15,905 nucleotides of DNA from an uncultured Clostridia bacterium (GTDB lineage Bacteria > Bacillota > Clostridia > Oscillospirales > Ruminococcaceae). The notes beneath the pieces are model-generated. The model worked only from the letters and a program-made list of their open reading frames with translations, had not been told where the DNA came from and did no database searches. Positions 6,136-13,448 of the stretch are shown one piece after another; the stretch's first letter is position 1, and every line of letters starts with the position of its first letter. The position numbers and the translations under genes were made by a program. The stretch lies in assembly GCA_947381875.1 (NCBI GenBank), contig CANCXY010000051.1, positions 1 through 15,905 of the forward strand, in the 5' to 3' direction.

Positions 6136-7482
6136 ATGAACCACCCGCAGGACGCGCAGTACCAGCGCATGACAGAAGCGCCTATCCCCGGCCTGATTCT
6201 CTCGCTGTGTGTGCCCAGTATCGTCACCACCCTTATCACATCCATCTACAATATGGCCGACACCTTCTTTGTCGCGCAGTTGGGCACAACAGCCGTCGCG
6301 GCGGTGGGTGTGGTGTTCTCCGTCTCGTCCATCCTTTCCGCGCTGGGCTTCTGGATGGGCACAGGCAGCAGCAGCCTTGTCAGCCTGCGCCTGGGCGCGC
6401 GTGAACAGGAAAAAGCCGACTGCACCGCCAGCACCGGCTTTTTCCTCTCTATGGCGATCGGCGGCGTCATTGCCGTCGGCGGGCTGCTGTTCCTGCGCCC
6501 CCTTATGCGCCTGATGGGCAGCACCCCGACCATCCTGCCCGACGCCTGCGCCTACGCTGTCCCCCTGCTGCTCGCCGCGCCGTTCCAATGCTCGAACCTC
6601 GCGCTCTCCCAGAACCTGCGCGCCGAGGGTATGAGCCGTGAGAGCATGGCCGGGCAGATGGCCGGCGGCCTGCTGAATATCGCCCTCGACCCCTTCCTGA
6701 TCTTCGGCCTGAAGTGGGGCGTGCGCGGCGCGGGCATCGCCACCGCCGTCAGCCAGGTCGTCGTGTGGGGCGCGCTGCTGCAATTTTATCTGCGCAAAAA
6801 GACCGCCGTGGACCTCTCCCCGCGCCATTTCCGCCTGCGCGGCCCGCTGCTCGCCGCTATCGTCAGCGCCGGGTTCCCCAGCCTGTGCCGCCACTGCGGC
6901 AACGCCCTCTCCTCTATCGTGCTGAACCGTACCGCGGGCGCGTTCGGCGACGCCGCCATTGCCGCGTTCAGCATTGCCTCCCGCGTTACCCTGCTGGCCC
7001 TCTCCGTCTCCATCGGCTTTGTGCAGGCCATCCAGCCCGTGGCCGGTTTCGCGCATGGGAGCGGGAACCACAGGCGCCTCAAAGAAGCCTATCGGTTCAC
7101 CGTGACCGCCAGCATGTCGTCGCTGACGGTGCTTGCCGCCCTTATCGCGCTCTGTGCGCCGTCCATCGTCCGCCTCTTGGCGCCCGGCGACGCCGATATG
7201 GCCGAGCTGGGCGCGTCGGTGCTGCGTTTCTCCTGCCTCGCGCTGCCGTTCACGACGTTCGTCAACTGCACGGGCACCCTGTTCCAGTCCATCCGGGAGA
7301 GCGCCCGCAGCAGTGTGCTTGTCCTGGGCCGTCAGGTGTGCGTATACGTCCCCGCCGCCATCCTCCTCTCCCGCCTGTTCGGATTGGATGGCCTTATGGT
7401 AGCCCTGCCCGCCGCCGACCTTCTTTCCTGCCTGGCCGCCCTCATCATGATCCGCCGCTATTTCCGAAGGTTGGGGGAATGA
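6136..7482 (+). CDS. MATE-family multidrug/cation efflux transporter
   Basis: The product has 448 aa, the usual MATE length (about 440-460), with about twelve membrane segments in two related halves. The opening (PIPGLILSLCVPSIVTTLIT, then SIYNMADTFFVAQLG) is the characteristic first MATE helix. NIALDPFLIFGLKWGVRGAGIATAVSQ is typical of helix 5-6 of the MepA/DinF-like groups. Such carriers export cationic compounds in exchange for Na+ or H+; the substrate is not predictable here. The ATG at 6136 is preceded by AAAGGGA with 8-nt spacing and a near-consensus promoter. It is divergent from the 29-aa peptide gene. A 28-codon ORF overlaps the stop by 4 nt (ATGA), and a hairpin follows at 7583-7611. 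Confidence 0.93.
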   Translation: MNHPQDAQYQRMTEAPIPGLILSLCVPSIVTTLITSIYNMADTFFVAQLGTTAVAAVGVVFSVSSILSALGFWMGTGSSSLVSLRLGAREQEKADCTASTGFFLSMAIGGVIAVGGLLFLRPLMRLMGSTPTILPDACAYAVPLLLAAPFQCSNLALSQNLRAEGMSRESMAGQMAGGLLNIALDPFLIFGLKWGVRGAGIATAVSQVVVWGALLQFYLRKKTAVDLSPRHFRLRGPLLAAIVSAGFPSLCRHCGNALSSIVLNRTAGAFGDAAIAAFSIASRVTLLALSVSIGFVQAIQPVAGFAHGSGNHRRLKEAYRFTVTASMSSLTVLAALIALCAPSIVRLLAPGDADMAELGASVLRFSCLALPFTTFVNCTGTLFQSIRESARSSVLVLGRQVCVYVPAAILLSRLFGLDGLMVALPAADLLSCLAALIMIRRYFRRLGE

Positions 7483-7565
7483 AAAAGGTACAGGATATTA
7501 TGGTGGCAATGCCTGGCATTCCCGAACCCGCCCAGCCCATCATGAGGATTCTGCGGGAGCAGTGA
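7479..7565 (+). CDS. Possible 28-aa ORF coupled to the MATE gene
   Basis: The ATG overlaps the MATE stop codon as ATGA, with AGGTTGGGGGA just upstream. The predicted peptide is MKKVQDIMVAMPGIPEPAQP followed by IMRILREQ, then TGA. It is not recognised and not clearly hydrophobic. It may be translationally coupled, or a chance frame in the 3' end. Confidence 0.25.
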   Translation: MKKVQDIMVAMPGIPEPAQPIMRILREQ

Positions 7566-7582
7566 GAGCAGACGGTTTTGTG

Positions 7583-7611
7583 TATTCCCCCGCCCTTCGG
7601 GCGGGGGAATA
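7583..7611. repeat. Short hairpin between convergent genes (perfect 13-bp stem)
   Basis: TATTCCCCCGCCC-ttc-GGGCGGGGGAATA, followed on the plus strand by a mixed A/T stretch (TCAAAATTTTCTTT). It may act as a weak terminator for the MATE unit. It is a clear member of the short hairpin family. Confidence 0.75.
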
Positions 7612-7629
7612 TCAAAATTTTCTTTGTCT

Positions 7630-7839
7630 TCAAAGGGTTTCTCTGTAAAATCGTTTGTTTCGCGCACCGGTGGTATAGGAAATCAGGAGAAACTGCACAA
7701 TCAGCAGAATTGCTAAATAGATCAATACAGCCAGCCACGGGAAGGAATAACAGAAATATGGATTCACCGTTTTCGCAGCCGCCTGTTTTGATAAACGTTT
7801 TACAATGGCGTTTGTGTCATTTTCAAAAGGCCACGTCAT
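7630..7839 (-). pseudogene. Remnant of a second FtsX-type permease (internal deletion)
   Basis: This is a 69-codon frame with a good ribosome site (AAAGGGAGG) 39 nt after the intact permease. Its first residues MTWPFENDT are identical to those of the intact permease, and the DNA over the starts is nearly identical (7809-7839 against 10239-10269, 29 of 31 bases). Its second half (YSFPWLAVLIYLAILLIVQF) aligns with the last membrane helix of the intact permease (YHFPVWPVLLFGAALLIVQA). It therefore looks like a paralogue that kept about 25 N-terminal and about 45 C-terminal residues and lost some 700 codons between them. The expected SLVERI-like end is also missing (ARNKRFYRETL instead). A small functional membrane protein is possible but less likely. 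Confidence 0.7.
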
Positions 7840-7878
7840 ACAGCATACCTCCCTTTGGCCTCGGCGTTTCAGGCAAAA

Positions 7879-10269
7879 TCAATCCGCCGCTTTGATGCGT
7901 TCCACCAGGGAAAGCCGCCTGATATAGCGCACCGCGCAGGCCGAGAACACCGCCTGCACGATAAGCAGCGCGGCCCCGAACAGCAGCACCGGCCATACAG
8001 GGAAATGATAGGTGAGCTTTCCAAATATCCCAATCTGATCGAACACCCGGCACACGCTTAGGCTGCACAGCGTCCCCAGTGTCAGGGTGACAAACAGCGT
8101 GATTCCCACATAGTACAGGCACTCAAAGGACAGCATATGGGAAAGCTGCCGCCCGCTCATGCCGACGGACTGGAACACGCCCAATTCCCGCTGGCGGGCG
8201 AGCAGGTTGGTAATGAGCGTATTCGCAAGGTTGATAAGGGAAAACACAAAGATAAAGGCAAGCAGGCCGTAATCCCGTGCCAGCTCTCCCCGCAGATTGC
8301 GCGCCAGTTCGGCGGCCAGGTCGCCCAGCCCGGAAATGGCTACCCGCTGGTCGGGCACGGCGCTGAACACCGCCCGCCGCAGCGAGTCGCTGTCCCGCTC
8401 TGTGTGGAGATTCACATAACTGGTAAAATCCGCGATTTCGGGATACAGCGCGGGCAGTTCTTCTTCAGGCAGGATAAAGAAATGCGATGAGCCGCCGATG
8501 GGGACATCCTCCACGATGCCCATGACCGTATACGTTTTCGCCCGCCCGTTATAGCAGGAGACGGTGACGGTATCCCCCACCTGATAGCTGACCCGGTAGA
8601 TTTCTTTTAACGCGCTGCCCGCGGGGCATACCAGGATGCCGCTGCCGTTCAAAAGCTGCCGGTAGTCCGCGCTCCCCTCCAAAAGCGCGCCGCCCGCGTA
8701 CAGTTCCGCCATCTGCGCCTCCGAAATCCCCCGGATGAGGAACGGTTCCTGTTCCCGGTTGCCCGGAATGGCGCTGACAGCGGGGATCTCCACACAGGCC
8801 GCGCTGTAAGCGGTGATATAGTCTATATCAGGAATAGCGGAAAGGTTTTCCCGCAGGGCCGGGCCAAGAGGGTTCTCTTTCTGCATCTCCACAAACTCCC
8901 GGCCCGCGTGGTCTTCGTATTGCAGCAGGTACTGGCTCCTGTCCCCAAACTGGGACTGGGCCATTTCTTTTACGTCCACCGAGCTGGCGTAGGCGGAAAC
9001 ACAGAGCAGCAGGACCCCGGTCAGGCTGAGGGAAAGGGCCGTGACAAACGCCTTTTTGCGGTTGCGGGAAAAGTTCATCAGGGCCAGGCGGGGCATGGTC
9101 AGGCGGCGGTGAAGCTGCCGGGAGACAGTGCGGCCCCGCTGCGAACAGGCCGTGGCACGGATTGCCTCCATAGCAGAGACTTTTCCCGCCATTGTCAGGG
9201 GTTTCCGGGTGGCAATCAAAACGGTCCCATAGGCGAGGAGGGAAACAGCCGCCGCCGACCGGAGGTTGTCGCCCCAGGGCCAGTAACCGGGCACGGCGAT
9301 CCATGCGATGAGCGCGGCGAAGGCCAGGCCGAGGGGGATTGCAACAGCGGTCAAAAAGCGCCGCTCCCGCTTGACGACCCGCTTGAGCTGTTTGGGCGTT
9401 GTGCCCAGTACCTTCAGGCGGCCATATTCCCGCATTTTCCCCATCACGGAGATATAGAAGATATTGTAGATCACGATAGAACAGATCACGGCGATCAGAA
9501 GCGCCATGAGATAGACTTCCATCCCGTTTCCCAGATAGATGTCCACCATGCCAAAATAGTTGGCGCTGTAAAATGTCCGATCCGCCGGAACCCCCATTTC
9601 CGCGAAGAAGCGTTCAATGTCCGCCCGGAGCTGGGCAGGCTCCATCCCCTGTCCCCCGGCAAAGCGGAACCGCAGCTCATAGGGGGCGGCGCTGTCGTCC
9701 GCGCCCACGGCGGCTTCCGGGACCCAGACCGTGAAAATCCGGCTGCTGTTCTCTGTGTCAAGGATGCCCGTGACCGTATAGAGTTTCTCCCCGTCCCCCA
9801 GGTCCAGCGCCACTGTCTGGCCGGTTTCCCCGGAAAGGCCAAAATAGCTGAAAAAGGAGCGTTCCACGCACAGATCCCCCTCCGCCTGGGGATAGGCCCC
9901 GGTGATCCTGCCATAGCCCATCAGGTCGATCATCTCCGGGCTGACATAGCTGATTTGCAGCACGCTGTCTTCGTGGCGGACGCTCCCGGCCTCGACCGTA
10001 CAGCCCCATTTTTCAAACTTCCCGGCGTCCACAAGCCGGGCCACGTCCTGCCGGGTCAGACCGCCACACCCGGCCTGATACTGCCCCAAAATCCCATCCA
10101 GTGTTTTCATCTGCTGTGCGAAGTAGATAAAACAGAGGCTTCCCATCAGGCACACGGCCAGGGCGATCGTCAGGATGATAAAAAGGCTCCGGCGCTTATC
10201 GGCTTTGATGGCGCGGGCCGCCAGTTTTTTCTCCACGGCGCTTGTGTCATTTTCAAAAGGCCATGTCAT
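7879..10269 (-). CDS. ABC transporter permease, double FtsX domain
   Basis: The product has 796 aa. The first membrane helix (about residues 27-47) is followed by a large extracytoplasmic domain (about 50-255), then three helices (about 260-360). A second FtsX unit follows: a helix at about 405-430, another extracytoplasmic domain, and three helices near the C-terminus ending RRLSLVERIKAAD. The 4+4 helix plan and MTWPFENDT start are typical of Clostridia permeases paired with MacB/LolD-type ATPases, often serving antimicrobial-peptide export or resistance. The substrate is not known. The ATG at 10269 follows AAGGGGG, and the ATPase gene ends 14 nt upstream, so they form one operon. A truncated paralogue follows downstream. 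Confidence 0.92.
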   Translation of the reverse strand: MTWPFENDTSAVEKKLAARAIKADKRRSLFIILTIALAVCLMGSLCFIYFAQQMKTLDGILGQYQAGCGGLTRQDVARLVDAGKFEKWGCTVEAGSVRHEDSVLQISYVSPEMIDLMGYGRITGAYPQAEGDLCVERSFFSYFGLSGETGQTVALDLGDGEKLYTVTGILDTENSSRIFTVWVPEAAVGADDSAAPYELRFRFAGGQGMEPAQLRADIERFFAEMGVPADRTFYSANYFGMVDIYLGNGMEVYLMALLIAVICSIVIYNIFYISVMGKMREYGRLKVLGTTPKQLKRVVKRERRFLTAVAIPLGLAFAALIAWIAVPGYWPWGDNLRSAAAVSLLAYGTVLIATRKPLTMAGKVSAMEAIRATACSQRGRTVSRQLHRRLTMPRLALMNFSRNRKKAFVTALSLSLTGVLLLCVSAYASSVDVKEMAQSQFGDRSQYLLQYEDHAGREFVEMQKENPLGPALRENLSAIPDIDYITAYSAACVEIPAVSAIPGNREQEPFLIRGISEAQMAELYAGGALLEGSADYRQLLNGSGILVCPAGSALKEIYRVSYQVGDTVTVSCYNGRAKTYTVMGIVEDVPIGGSSHFFILPEEELPALYPEIADFTSYVNLHTERDSDSLRRAVFSAVPDQRVAISGLGDLAAELARNLRGELARDYGLLAFIFVFSLINLANTLITNLLARQRELGVFQSVGMSGRQLSHMLSFECLYYVGITLFVTLTLGTLCSLSVCRVFDQIGIFGKLTYHFPVWPVLLFGAALLIVQAVFSACAVRYIRRLSLVERIKAAD

Positions 10270-10283
10270 GATATGCCGCCCCC

Positions 10284-10949
10284 TTATCCCGCAATCCTGC
10301 CGTCCTCAATCCGCACGATGCGGTCGGCAAGCTGGGCAATCTCGTTGTTGTGGGTAATCATAACAATCGTCTGGTGGAACTCCGTGCTGGTGCGTTTCAG
10401 CAGGCCGATTACGTCGGCGCTGGTACGGCTGTCCAGGTTGCCCGTCGGCTCGTCCGCCAGCACGATGGCGGGTTTGGTGATAAGCGCGCGGGCGATTGCC
10501 ACCCGCTGCTGCTGCCCGCCGGAGAGGTTGTTCGGCATGTTTTTCAGCTTGTCCTTCAGGGCCAGCATGCCCGCAATCTCCTCCATAAATGCCTGGTCCG
10601 CCGCGTCGCCGTCCAGCTCCACCGGCAGGACGATATTTTCATACACATTCAGGATGGGCACAAGGTTATAGTTCTGGAAAACAAAACCGATATTCCGGCG
10701 GCGGAAGATCGTCAGTTCCTCGTCGTTCTTTTTCGCCAACTCCTCTCCCCGGACAATCACACTGCCGGAAGTGGGGGTATCCAGCCCGCCCATCATGTTG
10801 AGCAGGGTGGATTTGCCGCTGCCGGACGTTCCGACAATCGCCACAAACTCCCCCTGTTCCACCGAAAGGCTGACGCCATTCAGCGCGCGGGTGATGTTCG
10901 GCTCGGTGCCGTAATATTTTTTCAGGTCGATGGTCTGTAAAACGCGCAT
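10284..10949 (-). CDS. ABC transporter ATP-binding protein (MacB/LolD/BceA type)
   Basis: The product has 221 aa from the ATG at 10949 (AAGGAG 9 nt upstream); the longer frame to 11102 crosses a hairpin repeat and is rejected. It shows Walker A GTSGSGKST, Q-loop FQNYNL, signature LSGGQQQR, Walker B IVLADEPTGNLD and the switch histidine in MITHNNE. This set and the length are those of the ATPases that power FtsX-type permeases. It is the first gene of a transporter operon transcribed from 11089-11117, downstream of the two-component genes. The promoter carries the same direct repeat as that of the response regulator gene, so induction by that regulator is likely (inference). Confidence 0.95.
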   Translation of the reverse strand: MRVLQTIDLKKYYGTEPNITRALNGVSLSVEQGEFVAIVGTSGSGKSTLLNMMGGLDTPTSGSVIVRGEELAKKNDEELTIFRRRNIGFVFQNYNLVPILNVYENIVLPVELDGDAADQAFMEEIAGMLALKDKLKNMPNNLSGGQQQRVAIARALITKPAIVLADEPTGNLDSRTSADVIGLLKRTSTEFHQTIVMITHNNEIAQLADRIVRIEDGRIAG

Positions 10950-11010
10950 ATCGCAAAGCTCCTTTTCCGGCTGGCCGCCTGTGTGGGGGACGCCCAAAGC
11001 GAAATATTTT

Positions 11011-11043
11011 GTTTTTCCCCCGCCCTTTGGGCGGGGGAAAAAC
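11011..11043. repeat. Short hairpin in the ABC operon leader (perfect 15-bp stem)
   Basis: GTTTTTCCCCCGCCC-ttt-GGGCGGGGGAAAAAC lies between the transporter promoter and the ATPase start, so it would be transcribed in the leader. On the minus strand it is followed by AAAATATTT, not a T-run. Confidence 0.75.
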
Positions 11044-11088
11044 GGAAATATCTTCACGCCCGCTTCCCCCTTCCTATCGATAAGGGCT

Positions 11089-11117
11089 ATTGTAAACCCC
11101 AAATGTCACAGAAATGT
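11089..11117 (-). promoter_or_regulatory. ABC operon promoter with response-regulator direct repeats
   Basis: On the minus strand, ACATTT (11117-11112), 5 nt, ACATTT (11106-11101), 6 nt, then -10 TACAAT (11094-11089). There is no good -35. The 11-bp repeat in place of the -35 is the usual site of an OmpR/PhoB-type activator. The layout is the same as at 13011-13039. Confidence 0.7.
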
Positions 11118-11162
11118 CCGCGCCGGGGAAAATTTTGGGGAGTGTCCCAAACGGGTGTTTTT

Positions 11163-11197
11163 GTGTAATGCCCCGCCCGTAGGGCGGGGCATTACAC
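11163..11197. repeat. Short hairpin (perfect 16-bp stem)
   Basis: GTGTAATGCCCCGCCC-gta-GGGCGGGGCATTACAC lies between the histidine kinase gene and the ABC promoter. No T-run follows on either strand. Confidence 0.75.
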
Positions 11198-11226
11198 GGC
11201 AATAGATTGGCACGCCCAAGTGTTTG

Positions 11227-11254
11227 TGTATTCCCCGCAAAGCGGGGACATACA
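11227..11254. repeat. Short hairpin after the histidine kinase gene
   Basis: TGTATTCCCCGC-aaa-GCGGGGACATACA lies 10 nt beyond the kinase stop codon, with a mismatch in the outer arm. It is a shortened member of the same family. Confidence 0.65.
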
Positions 11255-11264
11255 AAAAATATTA

Positions 11265-12296
11265 TCACCGGACAGGCAGGAACACCGAAAAGACCGACCC
11301 CTTCCCCACTTCGGACGATACCTTGATATAGCCGCCCTGCATGGTGACAATCTCCCGCGCGAGGTACAGCCCGATCCCCACCCCCGCCTGCTCGTGTACC
11401 CCGGCTTCCCGGTAGAACCGCCGGAAGATGGCGGCCTGATCGCTTTCCGCAATGCCCCTGCCCGTATCCGCGACATCTATTTTTACATACATTTCCCACT
11501 GTTCCACCGTTACAGTCACTTTACCGCCGGACGGGGTATATTTCACGGCGTTATCCAGCAGGTTAAAAAGCGCCTCCGCCGTCCACTTGCCGTCGTGGCG
11601 CAGGCGCAGGTCTTCGGGGCAGTCCACCGATACGGCGATATCCTTGTTTTCCGCGTCGTAGACAATCCCACCGCAGGCCGCCGCGAGCGTATCAAACAGC
11701 AGGCTGTCCTTCTTTTCCAGCCGGATCGTCCCTGTTTCCAGCCGGGACGTTTTGACAAGGGCCTGGAACAGGAAGTCCAATTTGTCCGTCTGGCCGCGGA
11801 TGCCCTGTAAGAAATCCACCCGTTCCGCTTCGGTCACGGGTTTGGCAAGCATGGTATCCGTTACCATTTTCAGGTTTGCCACGGGGGTCTTGACCTGATG
11901 GGAAATATCTGAAATCAGCATTTGCAGTTCCGCGCGCTCCGCGTCCACTTTGCGCCTGTTCTCCTGCATGATGCTGTACAGCCGCGAAAGCCTGTGGCCG
12001 ATCCGGGCAAAAAGCGTCTCGCTGTCCTGGAGCTTTTCAGGTTCCCCGCGCCCGCTGATCATGCCGTCCAGTATTTGGCACAGGGCGTCCGTAAAAAGGG
12101 CTAAGCGTTTCCCGAACAGCAGCACAAGGGAAAACAGCCCCATGAGCGCGCAGGCCGTCAGCACAGCCCCGCACAGCAGGATTATCTTATCGCCTGTCAG
12201 CACATAGAAAACGGCGGTAAACACGAGCATCGGAAACAGTGTCCCCGCCCCAATCAGCAGGCACAGGCATTTCACAGAGAGACGGTGCATGTTCAT
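11265..12296 (-). CDS. Two-component sensor histidine kinase with short sensor region
   Basis: The product has 343 aa from the ATG at 12296. This start overlaps the regulator's stop as ATGA and gives the expected N-terminus; the longer frame to 12794 only runs through the regulator gene. Two membrane helices (about residues 8-32 and 37-61) are joined by a very short loop, as in intramembrane-sensing kinases. Then come a linker helix, the H-box SDISHQVKTP (His133), N-box FNLLDNAVKYT (about 244-254), G1 DTGRGI (277-282) and G2 GVGIGLYLA (305-313). All catalytic elements are present. With almost no external sensor domain, the signal may come through a membrane partner such as the adjacent FtsX-type permease, as known for BceS-like kinases (inference). 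Confidence 0.95.
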   Translation of the reverse strand: MNMHRLSVKCLCLLIGAGTLFPMLVFTAVFYVLTGDKIILLCGAVLTACALMGLFSLVLLFGKRLALFTDALCQILDGMISGRGEPEKLQDSETLFARIGHRLSRLYSIMQENRRKVDAERAELQMLISDISHQVKTPVANLKMVTDTMLAKPVTEAERVDFLQGIRGQTDKLDFLFQALVKTSRLETGTIRLEKKDSLLFDTLAAACGGIVYDAENKDIAVSVDCPEDLRLRHDGKWTAEALFNLLDNAVKYTPSGGKVTVTVEQWEMYVKIDVADTGRGIAESDQAAIFRRFYREAGVHEQAGVGIGLYLAREIVTMQGGYIKVSSEVGKGSVFSVFLPVR

Positions 12297-12982
12297 TGCT
12301 TTTCGCCCCCTGTCCACTGGTACCCCATGCCATAGACCGTCTTGATATAGGTATCGCCGCCCGCCTCGATTTTGGCGCGGATGCGGCTGACGGTTGTCGT
12401 GAGCGTGTGTTCGTCGACGTAGTTTCCGTCGGCGTCCCACAGCTTTTCCAGCAGCAGGCGGCGGGTCAGCACGCGCTTTGGGTTCTGGCGCAGCAGGTCC
12501 AGCATTTTGTATTCCGTCGCGGAGAGCGTGAGCGGCACGCCGTTCAGTTTTGCCGCCTGCTCTGAAAAATCCAGGAACAGCCTGCCGTCGTCGTACACAT
12601 CCCTGGACAATCCCCGGTGTTCCAGCATGGCAAACATGGCGCGGATCTTCCGCTGCAAGGCCCCGATGGAAAACGGTTTGGTGATGTAATCTACCGCCCC
12701 CGCCTCGTAGCCGCGTATCTGGTCGCTCTCCTGGTCGTTGGCGGTGAGGAAGATCACCAGCGTGGCGGGATGGCCCGGCTTTATAAGCCCGCACAGGTCG
12801 TACCCGCTGCCGTCCGGGAGGTTGATGTCCAGCAGCACAAGGTCATATTCCGTTTCGCCCAGCAGGCGGGCGGCGGCCTTTGCGCTCAAAGCGGGTGTGA
12901 CATGGTAGCCGTCCGAGCGCAGGTTGTATGTCAGCGTCTTATTCAAAAGGGCGTCGTCCTCGACGAGCAATATCTGTTTCAT
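12293..12982 (-). CDS. OmpR/PhoB-family response regulator
   Basis: The product has 229 aa. The receiver domain spans about residues 1-118, with acidic pocket E8/D9/D10, phosphoacceptor D52 (LVLLDINLPDG), T80 and K102. The winged-helix DNA-binding domain is at about 130-225 (LSATEYKMLDLLRQNPKRVL … SRIRAKIE … IKTVYGMGYQW). AGGAGGC lies upstream of the ATG at 12982. It is the first gene of a two-gene operon with the kinase (4-nt overlap). The direct repeat in its own promoter recurs at the transporter promoter, so autoregulation together with transporter control is the simplest reading (inference). Confidence 0.96.
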   Translation of the reverse strand: MKQILLVEDDALLNKTLTYNLRSDGYHVTPALSAKAAARLLGETEYDLVLLDINLPDGSGYDLCGLIKPGHPATLVIFLTANDQESDQIRGYEAGAVDYITKPFSIGALQRKIRAMFAMLEHRGLSRDVYDDGRLFLDFSEQAAKLNGVPLTLSATEYKMLDLLRQNPKRVLTRRLLLEKLWDADGNYVDEHTLTTTVSRIRAKIEAGGDTYIKTVYGMGYQWTGGEKQ

Positions 12983-13010
12983 GGCGTTGCCTCCTGTGCG
13001 TGTTGAGGAT

Positions 13011-13039
13011 AGTATAGCAGAAAAATGTCCGTGAAATGT
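13011..13039 (-). promoter_or_regulatory. Response regulator promoter with direct-repeat operator
   Basis: On the minus strand, ACATTT (13039-13034), 5 nt, ACATTT (13028-13023), 6 nt, then -10 TATACT (13016-13011) with an extended TG upstream of it (TGC-TATACT). No proper -35. The spacing is base-for-base the same as at the ABC promoter. Confidence 0.7.
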
Positions 13040-13079
13040 TACAAAGGGCGGGTTTTTATAAAATCACAAAATGATTTCC

Positions 13080-13124
13080 GCACACAACAGGTTCCTATCA
13101 TTGACAAATAGCACACAAACAGGT
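13080..13124. promoter_or_regulatory. Direct repeat around the antitoxin promoter (possible operator)
   Basis: GCACACAACAGGT (13080-13092) and GCACACAAACAGGT (13111-13124) lie about three helical turns apart and bracket the -35 of the antitoxin promoter. RelB-type antitoxins usually bind their own promoter, so this is a candidate operator. Confidence 0.45.
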
Positions 13125-13129
13125 AATAT
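13101..13129 (+). promoter_or_regulatory. Promoter of the toxin-antitoxin operon
   Basis: TTGACA (13101-13106), 17-nt spacer, TAATAT (13124-13129). Predicted start near 13136 gives a very short leader containing AGGAGG. Confidence 0.8.
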
Positions 13130-13149
13130 AGATACAGGAGGTGTGACAC

Positions 13150-13443
13150 ATGGCACAGGCGACATTCAGTGTCCGCATGGACGAAAACCTGAAACGGCAG
13201 TTTGACATACTATGCAATGAGTTCGGGATGAACGCTTCTACCGCAATCAATGTGTTTGCACGGGCTGTAGTCCGGGAAAAGAGGATTCCTTTTGAAATCA
13301 CGTCAGCGGAAGACAAGACCCGCGAAAAGGCTTTACAGGCGTTTTACTTGCTGCGCGAGCAGGCGAAAGCAAATGGGCTGGGAGACTTGACGGAAAGCGA
13401 CATTGAAGCGGAAATCCGTGCGGCACGAAGCGGGGAGGAATAA
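13150..13443 (+). CDS. RelB/DinJ-family antitoxin
   Basis: The product has 97 aa, the usual size. The N-terminus (QATFSVRMDENLKRQFDILC, then NEFGMNASTAINVFARAVV) is the ribbon-helix-helix DNA-binding region of the DinJ/RelB group. The C-terminal half is the charged helical part that normally wraps the toxin. AGGAGG lies 8 nt before the ATG at 13150. The toxin gene starts 5 nt after its stop, so the two are co-transcribed from 13101-13129. RelB/DinJ antitoxins are often paired with PIN-family toxins of the COG1569 type in Firmicutes, as here. Confidence 0.9.
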   Translation: MAQATFSVRMDENLKRQFDILCNEFGMNASTAINVFARAVVREKRIPFEITSAEDKTREKALQAFYLLREQAKANGLGDLTESDIEAEIRAARSGEE

Positions 13444-13448
13444 AGCGC

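Noticed and set aside
7583..7611. Strong bidirectional terminator between the MATE gene and the permease remnant
   Set aside because: The stem is perfect but neither strand has a real T-run, so it is listed as a family hairpin with at most weak terminator activity.
8908..10671. 587-codon plus-strand open frame across the ABC permease
   Set aside because: It is the antisense shadow of the permease and ATPase genes, lacks a ribosome site, and gives a low-complexity product with no domain.
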